This document shows positions 40,901-53,072 of a stretch of 64,000 bases of DNA, one piece after another. Positions within the stretch are counted from its first letter, which is position 1, and the number at the start of each line of letters is the position of its first letter. Source of the stretch: Mangifera indica (Eukaryota; Streptophyta; Magnoliopsida; Sapindales; Anacardiaceae); the NCBI RefSeq assembly GCF_011075055.1, contig NC_058141.1, forward strand, positions 13,649,639 to 13,713,638, written 5' to 3'. Position numbers and translations under genes: made by a program. The notes under the pieces are model-generated. The model saw only the letters and a list, made by a program, of their open reading frames with translations, ran no database searches and was not told the DNA's origin.

Positions 40901-43900
40901 TCTTTTTCTTGGCTCTTAGCTATGATGTTTGATGATTTAATGAAAGGATCAGCTATAGAACAAAGGTTTAGGACATAGTTTATTGCATTGTTGGGATTAA
41001 TTTGATTGCTAAGTTAATTTTTCTTGTGTACCTATTTCTAGACGCTGGTGGTGGCAAGAAATTTGGTTCTGGAAGGAAAAATGGAACCAGTCAACCTGCA
41101 GAAAAGGGTGTTGGCCCAACTCTTCCAACACCCCTGGAAGCAAAACATAAAGAAACAACTCCAGCAGCAAGGTGACTATTGTCTACAATTTGACTTTCTC
41201 ATGCATCTACAAGCAAATTTTTTAAACTGATAGACAGTAGAGTTTACAGTTTAAGTATCTCTTTCAGCTCTGTATCTGCCATGGCCAAGGGTCCCTGTCT
41301 TGTAGCTTCTGAAGGCACAAGTGTTCTGCACTCCTCTGATTTACCAGCAGGAACTGGGATAAATCAACCTGAAGTGTTTTCATCAGCTGCTGGCATTAAT
41401 AAGTTGGGGAGATCACCTTCCCCTGTTGATTCAAACAAGACTTCCACCATTGCATTTGGCTCTGGGTCAACACAGGGGCAGCCTGCTCCAATTTCCAGCC
41501 CATTGTCTTCATCAACCGTCTGTTTCTCATCTTCAGATCCTGTGTTGGTGCCATCTAATGATATACAGCTCCCTGGTGCAGTGGGTGCAATTAAGCGTGA
41601 AGTGGGGAGTCATCGAACTTCCAATGAACCAAATACTGCTGCAGAGAACAAGTTAAGTGCTGGTGAGGGTTTTAACAATTTTTATCACTGTGGAAAAAAT
41701 TTTCTCATGTGATATGATCAACTCTGATGTTCTCCCCCTTTATTGACAGTGCCATCTGAGATTGGTAGCTCATTTATGCAAGGAAAGGTGCCAAGCAAAT
41801 CCCATGGTATTATGAAGAATCAGCTTACTGAGTCTTCCCAGCCCATGTCTATTGCTATCCATAGTTCCTCTTCAGTTAGTCGACCTCCATCTAATTACAA
41901 TAACAGGTCACAAGAGATAATAGGCCCTCAGAAAGGTATTGTTTTGGATTAGAAATGTGTGACTAAAATCTTCTTTAATAAAATTTAGGGCGAATGCATT
42001 GGTTTGACCATCAAATACTTTGCATAGTTCACACCTGTTATTTGTGGCATATGTTTGATATTGTACCATACAAGTGTGCTTTTGATAGGGATTGTAAATT
42101 TGTTAATTAATTGTGGTATGAATAATCAACATTAAGTTGGGACCTTTTGGTATGCTTGAGGAAAAGATTTTATCTTGGAGTATTGACCATTGAGTAAGCT
42201 TGGAAATCTCTTCTCTAGATTAGGGTATTGGAAATACATGTCTGCATGATATTATACTCTCATATTCTTACTAGAACTGATTAATGCTAGATTACCTTCT
42301 GTAGATTCATTTAGAAATTAATGATCTTTCTCTATAATAGGTGGTTCTAACAAGGAGTGGAAACCAAAGCCCACAAACCCCACTACTACTCAAGTACCTG
42401 GAGCGGCTGCCACATCTGAAGTCACTAGTGTTTTAGTTGAAGCTAGTGCCCAACCACAGTCCGTGTCAAGTGTTCTGGATTTAGAAGAAACAACATCAAA
42501 ACTGCAGAAAAAGCTGGGGGAGTTACATCTTCCACAACGTCAGCATGTTATAATTCCAAACCATATACATGTTCCTGAATCTGAAAGAACCAAATTGAGC
42601 TTTGGAAGTTTTGACCCTAGTTTTGGGGTAACGACTAATTATGTCAGTGCTCAGGAGAGTGAGAACAGCTCCACACCTGTGTCTGAAGCTTCTCAGGTTG
42701 TTGAAGAAACTATGAAGGAACAGACTGCAAGGTTTGTAACATGGAGTTTTTTGTTTAGGTTTTGATGTAAAAAGCCTTCCACTCCCCTTCTCTCCTTTGT
42801 CTTAATGTAGGAAGAATAACTTATTGGTGCCTGCCCTCCTTTTAACTAAATCTTCTGCGTTGCCTGTGCTAATAATACCACTGAATCTGATCATTCATGA
42901 AACAGTGGTATTGTTCATTTGGTTATTAGGAACTTTATTTGTCTATTTGTTGATCATGCTGAAAGCTTCAATTTAACCTCATAATATTTGGTCAATGCCT
43001 TTTATTTCTGTAGATTACTGCACTCCTTAATCTTCTTGGGTTATAGAAGAATGGTTTTTGCTCAGGTTAGTGAGGCATGTTTGTGCTACCATTCTATTGA
43101 TGGCTTCACATAGAGTTAAAAATTACATAAGGCTGTAATGAATTATTGTTATTTTTCATGTTCATTGGAATAAGCTGTGATTAATGAACATTTACAACGG
43201 TAAGACAGTCTGATTCTTGGTCTTTTCACTTATATCGCTGTTGTGGTTAATATGTCGAACCTAGCTTCTGGGATTTTGTTACTCTGCAGATGCAGGATGT
43301 TTGTCCAGATATTTTATAAGTTGAAATTGTTTGTTTTCAGCAATGAAAACACGTTGGCAACTGCTGAAATAGGAGATTATCCTGATCATTCACAATCACC
43401 TAATCATGTACCCGAAAATTTGTCGGCTGATAGTGATGTATCAAACAGTGCAGTCCCAGAGTATAATGAATCAAAGCAGGAGACAACTTTGCTTTCTGGA
43501 GGCCAACAATACTCAGTGGTTCATACTAATCCCAACTCCAGTTTTGGTTTTGCGCCTCCCGTGTTAGGGAGTCAGTTTGCACCATTTGAAAACTCTGAGT
43601 CTCAAGCTCGTGATGTTTCTCGGCTTCCAAGCTTTGTAGTGAGCATCCAAAATTTTTTGTTTAGTGATTTTTGTGTTGATTGTACATCTATGATATGCTA
43701 AATTTATATACCTGCTATGTATTACCTCTTAGATAATGATTTTACATGCTAAATGAAACATGAAATATCATGAACTCATAGCATCAATTGTATCTTAAGT
43801 ATCTTGTGCATTGCTATTGGTAGTTATTTCACTCTTTTTTTGCATTAAAATCAACTACTGGTTCCTCTTTATCCATGTCCAGCAACCATTTGATCCAGCA

Positions 43901-45661
43901 AGTTATTATGCTCAGTTCTACCGATCAGGTGCTGATAGTGACGGTCGTGTTTCCCCATTTCCTCCGCCAGGTGTTGTCGGCAAATACAATGGGAACGTTT
44001 CGGTGTTGCCACCACAGACTACTCAGTCTCCACAAGAGGTTTGTCCAATCATGGAGCCTTTGATTATTTTCAATTTAGAGAAAATGTCAACTTAGTTTTT
44101 TCATTTATTTCCTTGATAAAAATGATTTACTGAAGATGTTATACTGTGGGGTTAAATCTTGAATATCCACTCATCAGTTATCTATGCATATCAAGTATTA
44201 GCTGATGATTGGGGTTGTTCAATATTTCTTGTGTTAGAATTTGCTGTATGGATGTGGCTGTTATGTTGTTCTAGCATGTACCTATACTTTGCAGTGAAGG
44301 CTATATTGGGTGTCTGATAACATTGAATTGAGATGCTGATCTTGCTTTATATTTGCAAGCTTAAGTTCTAACGCTTTTATGTTTCCTGCATATAGAGTGG
44401 GAATTCTTTAGTCCTGTCTGCACCAGGTCCAACTCCATTGGCAACTCAAGCTGCTGGACTCACGCAGAGTTCTATAGCTGTGACTCAGCAACCAGTTCCT
44501 GTTTTCCGTCCTCCAACTGGAGTGCATATATCTTATCCTCCAAACTACATTCCATATGGCCACTATTTCTCCCCATTCTATGTTCCACCTCCTACCATCC
44601 ATCAGTTTTTAAACAATGGTGCATTTCCTCAGCAACCTCAAGCTGGCAGTGTCTATCCAGCTCCACAAGCAGCAGCTACAACAGGTGCCAAATTTTCACT
44701 TCTGCAGTACAAACCTGGAACAAATACTGGTAACTCGAACCATATTGGAATGCTAAGTGGCTATGGACCATATGGGTCTTCCCCAGCTGGCTATACTCCC
44801 AGTTCTGCTGCAACAGCTGGCAACTCTACTCCTAATGAGGAGCTTGGTGCATCCCAGTTCAAGGAAAACAATGTCTACATCACTGGACAACAGGTTTGCT
44901 TATTTTCTTATTAATTAATTTGACTTATCCAATTTGAATGCTCCTTTTGCCTTCCTCCTTTTACTGTTGAAGGGAAATCATTTTCGTTAGGGCTGGACCT
45001 GAGCTAAGCTAGCTCAGTCAATCCTATTCGGCTCGTTTTTAAAACCTAGCTGAAATCGAGATAGAGGGAGTTCGATTCGGTTTAGTCCAACTCGCGAGCT
45101 GAGGGATGGTTCAATTCAGTTCAAACTTGGCTCGATTCGAGTTATGTCAAACAATTATCAAAATAATATCGTTTTATCCATTATTGGGTAAAACAATGTC
45201 ATTTTGTCAATGAACTGCGAACTCGAACCATGAACTTGAGTTGAACATGAACCGAACTGAGTTGAACCATTTTTCATTTGAGCTGAACTTGAGTCAGAGG
45301 CTGTTGGGGTTCAGTTTGGTTCGTATCCACCCCTTTTTGTACAGTGATGGATTTACTTCTTCTGCAGAGTGAAGGTTCTGCTGTGTGGATAGCTGCACCA
45401 GGCCGAGAGATATCCAGCTTGCCAGGGAGTTCATTTTACAACCTTCCTCAAGGTCAGCATGTAACTTTAGCTCCAACACAGGCTGGTCATGGCACCTTTG
45501 TGGGTATCTATCACCCTGCACAAACAGTAACAGCAGCAACAGTACATCCACTTTTACAACAATCTCAGACGATGGCTGGAGCTGTTGAAATGGGGGGACC
45601 AGCGGCCAGTGTTTATCAGCAGCCACAGCATGCACAGATCAACTGGCCCAGTAGCTACTGA
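37923..45661 (+). CDS. GBF-interacting protein 1-like (DUF1296) protein
   Basis: Eleven coding exons: 37923-38085, 39151-39194, 40521-40622, 41042-41171 (start uncertain), 41268-41662, 41750-41935, 42341-42731, 43341-43638, 43883-44038, 44396-44893, 45368-45661. About 880 residues. The N-terminal domain (residues 4-62, with IPSNTKKMIANIKEITGNHS and MDPNETAHRLLLQ) is the DUF1296/UBA-like domain of GIP1, a plant protein that binds G-box bZIP factors and has chaperone activity. The remainder is low-complexity Ser/Pro/Gln-rich, ending in a Tyr/Pro/Gln-rich region (GHYFSPFYVPPP) and NWPSSY, as in the family. With exon 3 ending at its GTAAGC donor and exon 4 starting after TTTCTAG, the sum is 2657 nt, 2 nt out of frame. 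Starting exon 4 at 41059 (after GGCAAG) restores frame (879 residues). Confidence 0.85.
39248..40234. mobile_element. hAT-like non-autonomous transposon in intron 2 of the DUF1296-like gene
   Basis: The ends are imperfect inverted repeats: left AGACATGGCAAATGGGTGGG, right (reverse complement) TGCACCTGGCAAATGGGCAG. They share TGGCAAATGGG, which is typical of plant hAT termini. TTCTGGCT occurs immediately outside both ends (39240-39247 and 40235-40242), an 8-bp target duplication as expected for hAT. The interior (about 990 bp in total) has no transposase. It contains an open frame of 86 codons at 39537-39797 without recognisable homology; the opposite strand there is also open. This may be captured host sequence or chance. 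Confidence 0.8.
44988..45336. mobile_element. hAT-type MITE in intron 10 of the DUF1296-like gene
   Basis: The left end TAGGGCTGGACCTGAGCT and the right end (reverse complement AGGGGTGGATACGAACC) resemble each other, and the interior is full of GAACTCGA/GAACCGAAC-like motifs in both orientations. This is the usual look of short plant hAT MITEs. The flanks TTTTCGT and TTTTTGTA are only roughly alike, so the target duplication has decayed or the exact ends are off by a few bases. It sits about 30 bp before the exon 11 acceptor. Confidence 0.65.
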
Positions 45662-46704
45662 AACAGGGGTAGTTTTTTTCTTTTTGTTAGCAGGTAAAAC
45701 AAGAGATTAAAGTCCAATCTTGGAAATATTCTTAGGAACTCCAACGAGTTCAGATGGTGGAAAATGAAGAAGATACAACACTGGCTGGATTTGAGAGTGT
45801 AAAATTAAGAAAGGAGGCTGCAAAATATATATATTTGCCAGTAGCATCTTCTTGTTGGTTGGGTTGAGGACATAACAGCTGCGGTTCTCCTGTAACTGAT
45901 GTCAACCATTTTAAGTTAGTCAAGGTTGGCATGTGCAGGTTTCTTGCTGCTGCTATATGATGTTACCAATTTTCCATTTCATAGTTTCAATCTTTTTTCT
46001 TCACCTTTTGCTGTAACTTTCTGAACTCAAAATTTACTGTTGTCCATTATTTTTCCCATTTTATAGGGCTCTGGAAGGTAAGATATATAGGTTAGTGGAG
46101 AAAATTTTCCGTTCCTCCTGTCTTGTGGTTCAGCTGTCTTACCTGTAAAGTGAATTTTGATAGCATGAAAATGATGTACTGGACTCTTGTAAGTTGTAAT
46201 TGGTAAAGCGGAAGGCAACTTCTCTATTGTTTCAGTTACCTGATTAACAGTAAATTAATGCTTTTCATAGGTGGTATAGGATTGAGGGCTGGGTTTTCCT
46301 TTTTGGCCTCCTGGATTTATTTTAACTTGGGTTTCTCTTGTGACAAGAAAAAGATTAAACATCTCTTCTTCTATTTTCTTTATTTGCTATTTCGATGATT
46401 AATGTTAATAAATTATTATATAATGGATTTTCACTGAAGGTGCTCATGATCACATCCCTCGGGGCTGTTGCTGGCCGGTATTGATATTTGATAACAACCC
46501 AACATAAGCTAAATAACAATCACCAGATCAGCCACGGAGCCCTCTTTGTAAACCTCCCTAAATCTTATCACTTACCCTTTGACTAAGTCGGCCGACGGCA
46601 TTTTTTTTTTGGTGCCTCTTGGATTCACCGATATTCCTTATTATATGTAACACTTGTTTCTTCCCAACCCAGCAAGCCGTCATAATTGCCATTCGAACAT
46701 CAAC
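45662..46704. other. DUF1296-like 3' UTR and DUF4228 promoter
   Basis: Non-coding. The 3' UTR is probably within 45.66-46.4 kb. The last 150 bases before 46705 are the leader of the next gene. No other gene was seen. Confidence 0.5.
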
Positions 46705-47355
46705 ATGCTCAATAAGCTGTTCAGACGCAATGTGCCCTCTAACTCAAAACCAGCTTTAGCTTCAGCTTCATCTCCACCGAAGAGTAGCTCCCTTGTCTTG
46801 AAAATAGTCCATGTAGGTGGCGTTGTTGAAAGTTATTACGTGGCAACACCTGCTTTTAGAATCATGGAGAAGTACCCTTCTTGCATTCTAGCTAGACCTG
46901 AAGTTTTCAGGAAGCCATGGGATTCAATCGTGAGGCCAGATGAGATTCTCGTCCCAGGTGAGAAGTTCTACCTTGTCCCTCGTCGTACGGTCAAGAAACT
47001 CTGGCGACGGATTAAAAGGCCTGATAGAAATGTAGATGCCTCTATGGTCTCCTCGATTTCAAAGTTGTCTTCTATTGATGTGTTAGTTGATGTAGTTTCC
47101 TGCAAGAAGAATGACTTCTCCTGCAAGTCATTTTGCCAACAAAGTGGAGTTAGTAAATCAAGTGAAGCAAGTAGTTCATTTAGAAAGAAAACTTCCATTA
47201 AAAAGCATGTGAGATTCATTGGGATTGAAGTAGTGAAGCAAAAAGATGAAAAGAGCTTGAATTCTCAGTCTCGTCAACGAAAGAGAAGGCCCAGAGGTAC
47301 TTTTCCAACGTGGGAACCATCACTTGATGCTATCAATGAAAGGCCTGAAGAATGA
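46705..47355 (+). CDS. DUF4228 (PADRE-type) protein
   Basis: A single-exon gene of 216 residues. After a Ser/Pro/Lys-rich start comes the DUF4228 core: VLKIVHVGGVVESYYVATPA, then MEKYPSCILARPEVFRKPWD and the signature RPDEILVPGEKFYLVPRRTV. The C-terminal half is basic and Ser-rich, with RQRKRRPRGTFPTWEPSLDA near the end. Plant DUF4228 proteins are small, mostly intronless, and often induced by pathogens, cold or osmotic stress; biochemical function is unknown. The ATG at 46705 was chosen because the longer in-frame extension begins with TTG, not ATG. Confidence 0.85.
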   Translation: MLNKLFRRNVPSNSKPALASASSPPKSSSLVLKIVHVGGVVESYYVATPAFRIMEKYPSCILARPEVFRKPWDSIVRPDEILVPGEKFYLVPRRTVKKLWRRIKRPDRNVDASMVSSISKLSSIDVLVDVVSCKKNDFSCKSFCQQSGVSKSSEASSSFRKKTSIKKHVRFIGIEVVKQKDEKSLNSQSRQRKRRPRGTFPTWEPSLDAINERPEE

Positions 47356-47915
47356 TATGCTATCCAACTTCTTTGAGGATCTTTACAAGACTAATCTCAG
47401 ACATTAATAACAACATTTTTTTTTTTTTTAAATTTTGGACGTAAGTCCCAATTTTTGGTAATGTTGAAGCCATTTCAAGTTTGTTGATTCACAGGCTGTT
47501 GACATGATATGCTTTTCACATTCTTGAATATCTTGATGTTATCTCTCAATAGACCTGTTATCGTTGAAAACATACGAAGTACAAAATCCAACTGGACAAA
47601 AGATCCAATGTCATCGTAATTTTATTATAATAATACAAAACCATTAAAAGCATTCTCCTAGTTTTGATGATCGGTGGATGTCGCAAAACAGACAGTAGCA
47701 GATGAAGTTTTTGGAGAGGTGGGCACTGGGCAGTTAAAAATGGGTAAAACTCTATTGTAAAATATAATAATAATTGTGGTCTCAAAAACTTTCTGGATTT
47801 TTGGTCAATTTTGTTTGTTAGTGTTTGTTTGGGCATTCAGACAGGACCCATCATCATAAGATAAAAAGCGAAGGAAACCCTTCAGTTGAGGCACAGAGAA
47901 AAAAGTGAGAAGAAG
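47356..47915. other. Spacer between DUF4228 and ARM genes
   Basis: 3' UTR of the DUF4228 gene and 5' leader of the ARM gene. Nothing else was recognised. Confidence 0.5.
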
Positions 47916-50011
47916 ATGGGACAGGATGAAGAGAACACAGCCGCTTCAACACCATCCACCACGGACCAAGAAGAAGCTTGGAACCAAAAAAAGGAAATTC
48001 TCATACACGACTTGGCTGAGAAGCTTATAAATGGTGATCTTCAGACTCAAATAGAAGCTGCTAGAGATATTAGAAAAGTAGTCAAGAAATCTTCTGTTAA
48101 AACAAGATCAAAGTTTGCTGCTGCTGGAGTTTTACAACCATTGGTCTTGATGCTTGTCTCTTCTAATCTCGACGCCTGTGAAGCCTCTCTCCTTGCTCTC
48201 CTCAATCTTGCTGTTAGAAATGAACGGTTTGTTTCTCGTTCTTTCTTTACCATATACATATTATTACATTATCTGTTTATGTTTCAAGATGGCTTTTTCT
48301 TATTTCAGTTTTGTCTTTGATAGATAAGTCGGTGGAATTTTAATTATATGGGTTCTTAAATTTTTAAGCTATAAAATGGAGGGTTACGGTTAGTTTTTTA
48401 TGCTGAAAAATTTGTTTGGTTCGTAGATTACGTTTTCTGAAGAGATACTGAGAAAAAATGATTAATATACAATCTTACGAATGATACAAGAGAAGAAGGT
48501 CTAAGAAAAGTGAAGATATGGATTATGTTTTTGGCCATTGAGGTCTGGGTGAAAAGAACTAAAAGGGAAAATAAATGGAAAACGAAAGCAACTCAGTTTG
48601 AAAAGGCATTATTTCTTTGATTCAAGTGGATGTAATCGCAAGATTTTTTTTCCCATTGTTGGGGGCTTAGGGTTTTCATTGATGGAAGACTTTTAATGGA
48701 TTATTTGTGGAGATCGAATATTTTGGGTTCCGTATGGAGATTGCCAAAGATGAAAGCATTGATTCTGGGGAAGTGAGGTTTCATTTTCTTTGGATAGAAA
48801 TGTCTAAGTTAGGTTTAGTATTGCATTTTAGAACAGAATGTTGCTTGCAATATCTGGTTTAGTTCCTGCTGACCTCATTTTTTTGGTTCTATGTTGTCCC
48901 TGGACTTAAAGGACAAGCTTTTTGATTTTTCAAAAAAAAAAAAAATCTTTTTAGTTTTTCCATTGTAACCAGGGATTGTTTTTGAGTTGATTATGCCATG
49001 AGCATTAAGCAATCTATAGATCTGCTTTTATTATGTGTGAAAATTTTCCCTTATTGTATTCCTTTCAATTCCTTTGTTTCCAATTATGGTTTGAAGTTGC
49101 CTATGTAATGCAATAATCCTTTCTCTTTTTTCTCTTTAGTCGATTTTATTAGGTGCACCTTTTGTATCTCATTCACTCTGTTCGTATTTATCAGTAACAA
49201 GGTCGAGATAGTGACGGCTGGTGCCATTCCCCCGCTTGTGGAGCTTCTCAAGTTCCAAAACAGTAGTTTACGGGAATTGGCTGCAGCAGCAATATTAACT
49301 CTCTCTGCTGCCGCACCCAACAAGCCAGCCATTGCAGCTTCAGGAGCTGCACCTCTTCTAGTAGAGATTCTCCATTCTGGAAGTGTTCAGGGACAAGTGG
49401 ATGCAGTCACAGCTCTACACTATCTCTCAACCTGCAAAGAGACTTCCAATCCAATCCTAAATGCTACAGCTGTTCCCCCCCTTCTTAAACTCCTTAAAGA
49501 ATGTAAGAAATATTCTAAGTTTGCTGAGAAAGCTACAGCATTACTGGAAATCCTCTCAAAGTCTGAAGAAGGGCGAATGGCAATAAAAAATTCAGATGGT
49601 GGGATTTTAACTCTAGTAGAGACAGTTGAAGATGGATCTCTTGTAAGCACAGAACATGCAGTTGGAGCTCTGCTTTCTCTATGCCAGAGTTGCCGGGATA
49701 TGTATCGACAACTTATTCTTAAAGAAGGTGCAATCCCAGGGCTTCTACGACTGACTGTAGAGGGTACCTATGAAGCCAAAGAAAGAGCTCGGATACTCTT
49801 AGACTTGCTCAGAGATACTCCGAAGGAAAAGAGACTAAGTTCTTCTGTTTTGGAGAAAATTTTTTATGACATTGCTAAACGGATCGATGGAGCAGATAAA
49901 GCTGCTGAAACTGCTAAGAGGTTACTACAAGACATGGTCCAAAGAAGTATGGAACTCAGTATGACACGAATCCAGCAAAGGGCTGCATCTTCCAAGATTA
50001 CATCCACATGA
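47916..50011 (+). CDS. ARM-repeat protein
   Basis: Two coding exons (47916-48226 and 49195-50011) join to 375 residues. The protein is almost entirely armadillo repeats: examples are IEAARDIRKVVKKSSVKTRS, GAIPPLVELLKFQNSSLREL, ASGAAPLLVEILHSGSVQGQ and GAIPGLLRLTVEGTYEAKER, each ending in an alternating Ala/Leu helix. There is no U-box, so it is not itself an obvious E3 ligase, although its repeats resemble those of plant U-box/ARM proteins. The N-terminus is acidic and Ser/Thr-rich; the C-terminus is basic and helical (AAETAKRLLQDMVQRSMELS). A scaffold or protein-binding role is inferred. Intron 1 is 968 bp. Confidence 0.9.
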
Positions 50012-51380
50012 TATATCCTACAGCCTCAAGAAGGTATTATAAAAGATAAAAGGGTGGAGTTTCAATTCAATATATATTCTTCTGGGATCTGTTAAATCTC
50101 TTGCACCCTTTCTAGATCACCACCCAAGTGAGTGAGAATGAAAAGAGTAAAATGTTGATTTATATTTCAGGAGAATGTCATCCATTTTGAGGTGATACTG
50201 TAACCTCATCCGGGTGTTGTATATGATAAGTATTAACATTGATCATGTATATATATAAAATCTCTTCAAGTTATACCCACACTTTAATTTTGTACGAAAG
50301 GCAGCACGTTACAAGGTTGTGGTGACATTGACAATATACTTTCACAGGCAAAATTTAGAAATTTTATGAACACCCAGGAATAGCTTGCTCCTGCTCACCT
50401 TCAGCTTCCCATGATGAGGAACCTTCCCCAAGCTGGTTTGCCCATATTAGGGTTAACTGCTTATACTAGATAGATAAGGCTCTAAGCATAATGATTGGTT
50501 TCACAATTATTAAACCGGATAATTCAAAAGTCTTATTTTGCTTTGATGTATTAGATCTCGAACCTAAACCCCCTAAGGAGGGTGTCAGAATTCCAGAGTT
50601 TTTTCTTAGTTAAGCTGCCCCCTTGGGGCAGCACGGAGTTGGTATTTGTTGTTGAAGCAGAAGGAAACTTCCATGATGCTCAACAGACTTCCACATCTTG
50701 TGTGTGTGTTGGAAATCAGAGGGAGTGGTCCATCTAATTGAAAAACTATCTGAATTTTGAAGTGATTAAATATAAAGCATTTCCCTGAATCATTCATTAC
50801 AGGCGCCCATCTTTTTACAAACCACCCTTATCTTTGAAACCCTATATTTTTTTATTCTAAATATTTTATGTGAAAATAATAAATTTGACCATATTTTATT
50901 GTAACTTGTAAGCATTAAATAGAACTTATAATGTTGAGAAAGCGTCAATTTACAATTTTGCCACTGTCGGTGTATCAGTTGATGCAAAGCAGTGCCATCC
51001 CACCATAACAAATGCCCTTATGCTTCGTCTATTTGACTTCAATCAGTTGAGTAACAGCTCACAAGTTTCGTCAGTGTGAGTGTGAAGCCCCTCAGTCAAC
51101 GCACTTTGAGGCAGAGAAAACAGAAAAAACAGAGAGATGAGTTTATGCTTCTTGTTAAGGTAAGGGAAATTGAAACCTTAAACTACTATTGTTGTCTGTT
51201 TTTAAGTCTTCAATCAGCTTGAAGCTTCAGATCTTTCTTTGCTTTGCTTTGCTTTGTTTGTCTTGTTAATATCGAGATCTGTTAGTCCCAGATCTAAAAG
51301 CTGTTAGCTTTACAATTCTGGTATCTGGGTAAATTTTGTCGCAGTTGTGGTAGCTAGATTTAGTTAAGGGTTTGGGAACA
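50012..51380. other. ARM 3' flank and leader of the next gene
   Basis: AT-rich. A leader exon with donor TTAAG|GTAAGG at about 51160 and acceptor TCGCAG at about 51345 suggests a 5' UTR intron of about 185 bp in the following gene. No other gene was seen. Confidence 0.5.
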
Positions 51381-53072
51381 ATGTTGGGTCGGTCTCCTCT
51401 ATCAAGAGCCGGAAGTTTCCGGCCTGAGAATTTAGGTCAGAATGCTCTTGCAATGATAGGCAACCTTTGTTTCACTGCGTTTGTGTTAGGAGTTTTGATC
51501 TTCACTATTATTGCTGCTACTTATGAACCTGAGGACCCACTTTTTCACCCCTCAACGAAGATCACCACATTCTTGACATCAACTTCAAATGCCACTTTTA
51601 AATCTGATGTCACCGTTGTTAAAACCGGTGAGGATTTCATGAAGCCCAACCAAACTGTGGTTTCCACATTTATTAAGATAACTGATGTTGAGAATGAGAT
51701 TTCAGAGAAAGGTTTGCAGGCTGAGACGGGGACTAATTGCGAGGCTAATGCAGATAGTCCTGTTGATTGTACTGACCCAGAAGTGTTTCATTTATTGATG
51801 AGAAAAGCTATTGATCATTTTAAGGATATACATTTTTACCGGTTTGGGAAGGCTGTACGTGGGGATGGGGATAATAGTTGTGATATGGCATGGCGCTTCC
51901 GGCCCAAGGAAGGGAAGACTGCTGCATTCTATAAAGATTATAGGCGGTTTGTAATTGCTAGGGAGAATTGTACTCTTAGTGTGGTGAGTATTGGCGATTA
52001 TCATTCAGGTGTGAATGCTAGGAAGAAGAAGAAGAGACATGGGTTTGAGAAGACAGAAACAAAGGAACCTCCTGGCTTGTTGGTTGTTGGGGAAGCTGTT
52101 AATGATACACTCCCTGTGGTTGAGTCAGAGAAGTCGTTTAGTCGTGGGAAGTACTTGGTATATACGGATGGTGGAGATAGGTGCAAGAGCATGAATCATT
52201 ACTTGTGGAGTTTCTTGTGTGCTTTGGGTGAAGCACAGTACTTGAACCGAACATTGGTTATGGATTTGACTATTTGTCTGAATTCTATGTATACTTCATC
52301 GAATCAAGATGAGGAAGGTAAAGATTTCAGGTTCTACTTTGACTTCGAGCATTTGAAGGAGGCAGCAGCTGTGTTGGACAAGGATCAGTTTTGGTCAGAT
52401 TGGAATCAGTGGCACAAGAAAGATGGCTTAAGTCTTCACCTAGTGGAGGACGTTCGGATCACACCGATGAAGCTTTCTGAGGTTAAGGATACTTTGATTA
52501 TGAGAAAATTTGGATCTGTTGAACCAGATAATTACTGGTACAGGGTGTGTGAAGGAGAGACAGAATCTGTTGTTCAGCGGCCATGGCATCTGCTTTGGAA
52601 GTCAAGAAGGTTGATGGATATAGTGTCTGCAATTGCATCAAGGTTGAATTGGGATTATGATTCAGTTCACATAGAGAGAGGGGAGAAGGCTAGGAACAAG
52701 GAGCTCTGGCCTAACCTTGCAAAAGATACTTCACCTGGTGCACTTATCTCAACCCTAGCAGACAAGATTGAAGATGGAAGGAATGTTTATATAGCAACCA
52801 ATGAACCTGATACATCCTTTTTCGACCCATTGAAAGACAAGTATACCACCCATTTTCTTGATGAGTACAAGTATCTTTGGGATGAGAACAGCGAGTGGTA
52901 TCATGAGACAACAAAGCTTACCAAAGGAGTTGCTGTTGAATTTGATGGGTACATGAGGGTGTCTGTCGATACAGAGGTATTCTTGAGAGGGAAAAAACAG
53001 ATTGAAACTTTCAATGATCTCACCAATGACTGCAAGGATGGTATTAATACCTGCAGTGCTGCATCCAGTTAA
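51381..53072 (+). CDS. Plant type II membrane protein, possibly glycosyltransferase-like
   Basis: A single-exon gene of 563 residues. Residues about 24-47 (AMIGNLCFTAFVLGVLIFTI) form a signal anchor after a short basic N-terminus, giving type II topology with a large lumenal domain. Sequons such as NATF, NQTV, NCTL, NDTL and NRTL support passage through the ER/Golgi. The stretch GKYLVYTDGGDRCKSMNHYL followed by LCALGEAQYLNRTLVMDLTI recalls the nucleotide-binding start of plant O-fucosyltransferase-like proteins, but this is only a resemblance. From memory it corresponds to the Arabidopsis At2g04280/At4g12700 pair, annotated only loosely. The ATG at 51381 was preferred over an upstream in-frame TTG. 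Confidence 0.8.
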   Translation: MLGRSPLSRAGSFRPENLGQNALAMIGNLCFTAFVLGVLIFTIIAATYEPEDPLFHPSTKITTFLTSTSNATFKSDVTVVKTGEDFMKPNQTVVSTFIKITDVENEISEKGLQAETGTNCEANADSPVDCTDPEVFHLLMRKAIDHFKDIHFYRFGKAVRGDGDNSCDMAWRFRPKEGKTAAFYKDYRRFVIARENCTLSVVSIGDYHSGVNARKKKKRHGFEKTETKEPPGLLVVGEAVNDTLPVVESEKSFSRGKYLVYTDGGDRCKSMNHYLWSFLCALGEAQYLNRTLVMDLTICLNSMYTSSNQDEEGKDFRFYFDFEHLKEAAAVLDKDQFWSDWNQWHKKDGLSLHLVEDVRITPMKLSEVKDTLIMRKFGSVEPDNYWYRVCEGETESVVQRPWHLLWKSRRLMDIVSAIASRLNWDYDSVHIERGEKARNKELWPNLAKDTSPGALISTLADKIEDGRNVYIATNEPDTSFFDPLKDKYTTHFLDEYKYLWDENSEWYHETTKLTKGVAVEFDGYMRVSVDTEVFLRGKKQIETFNDLTNDCKDGINTCSAASS

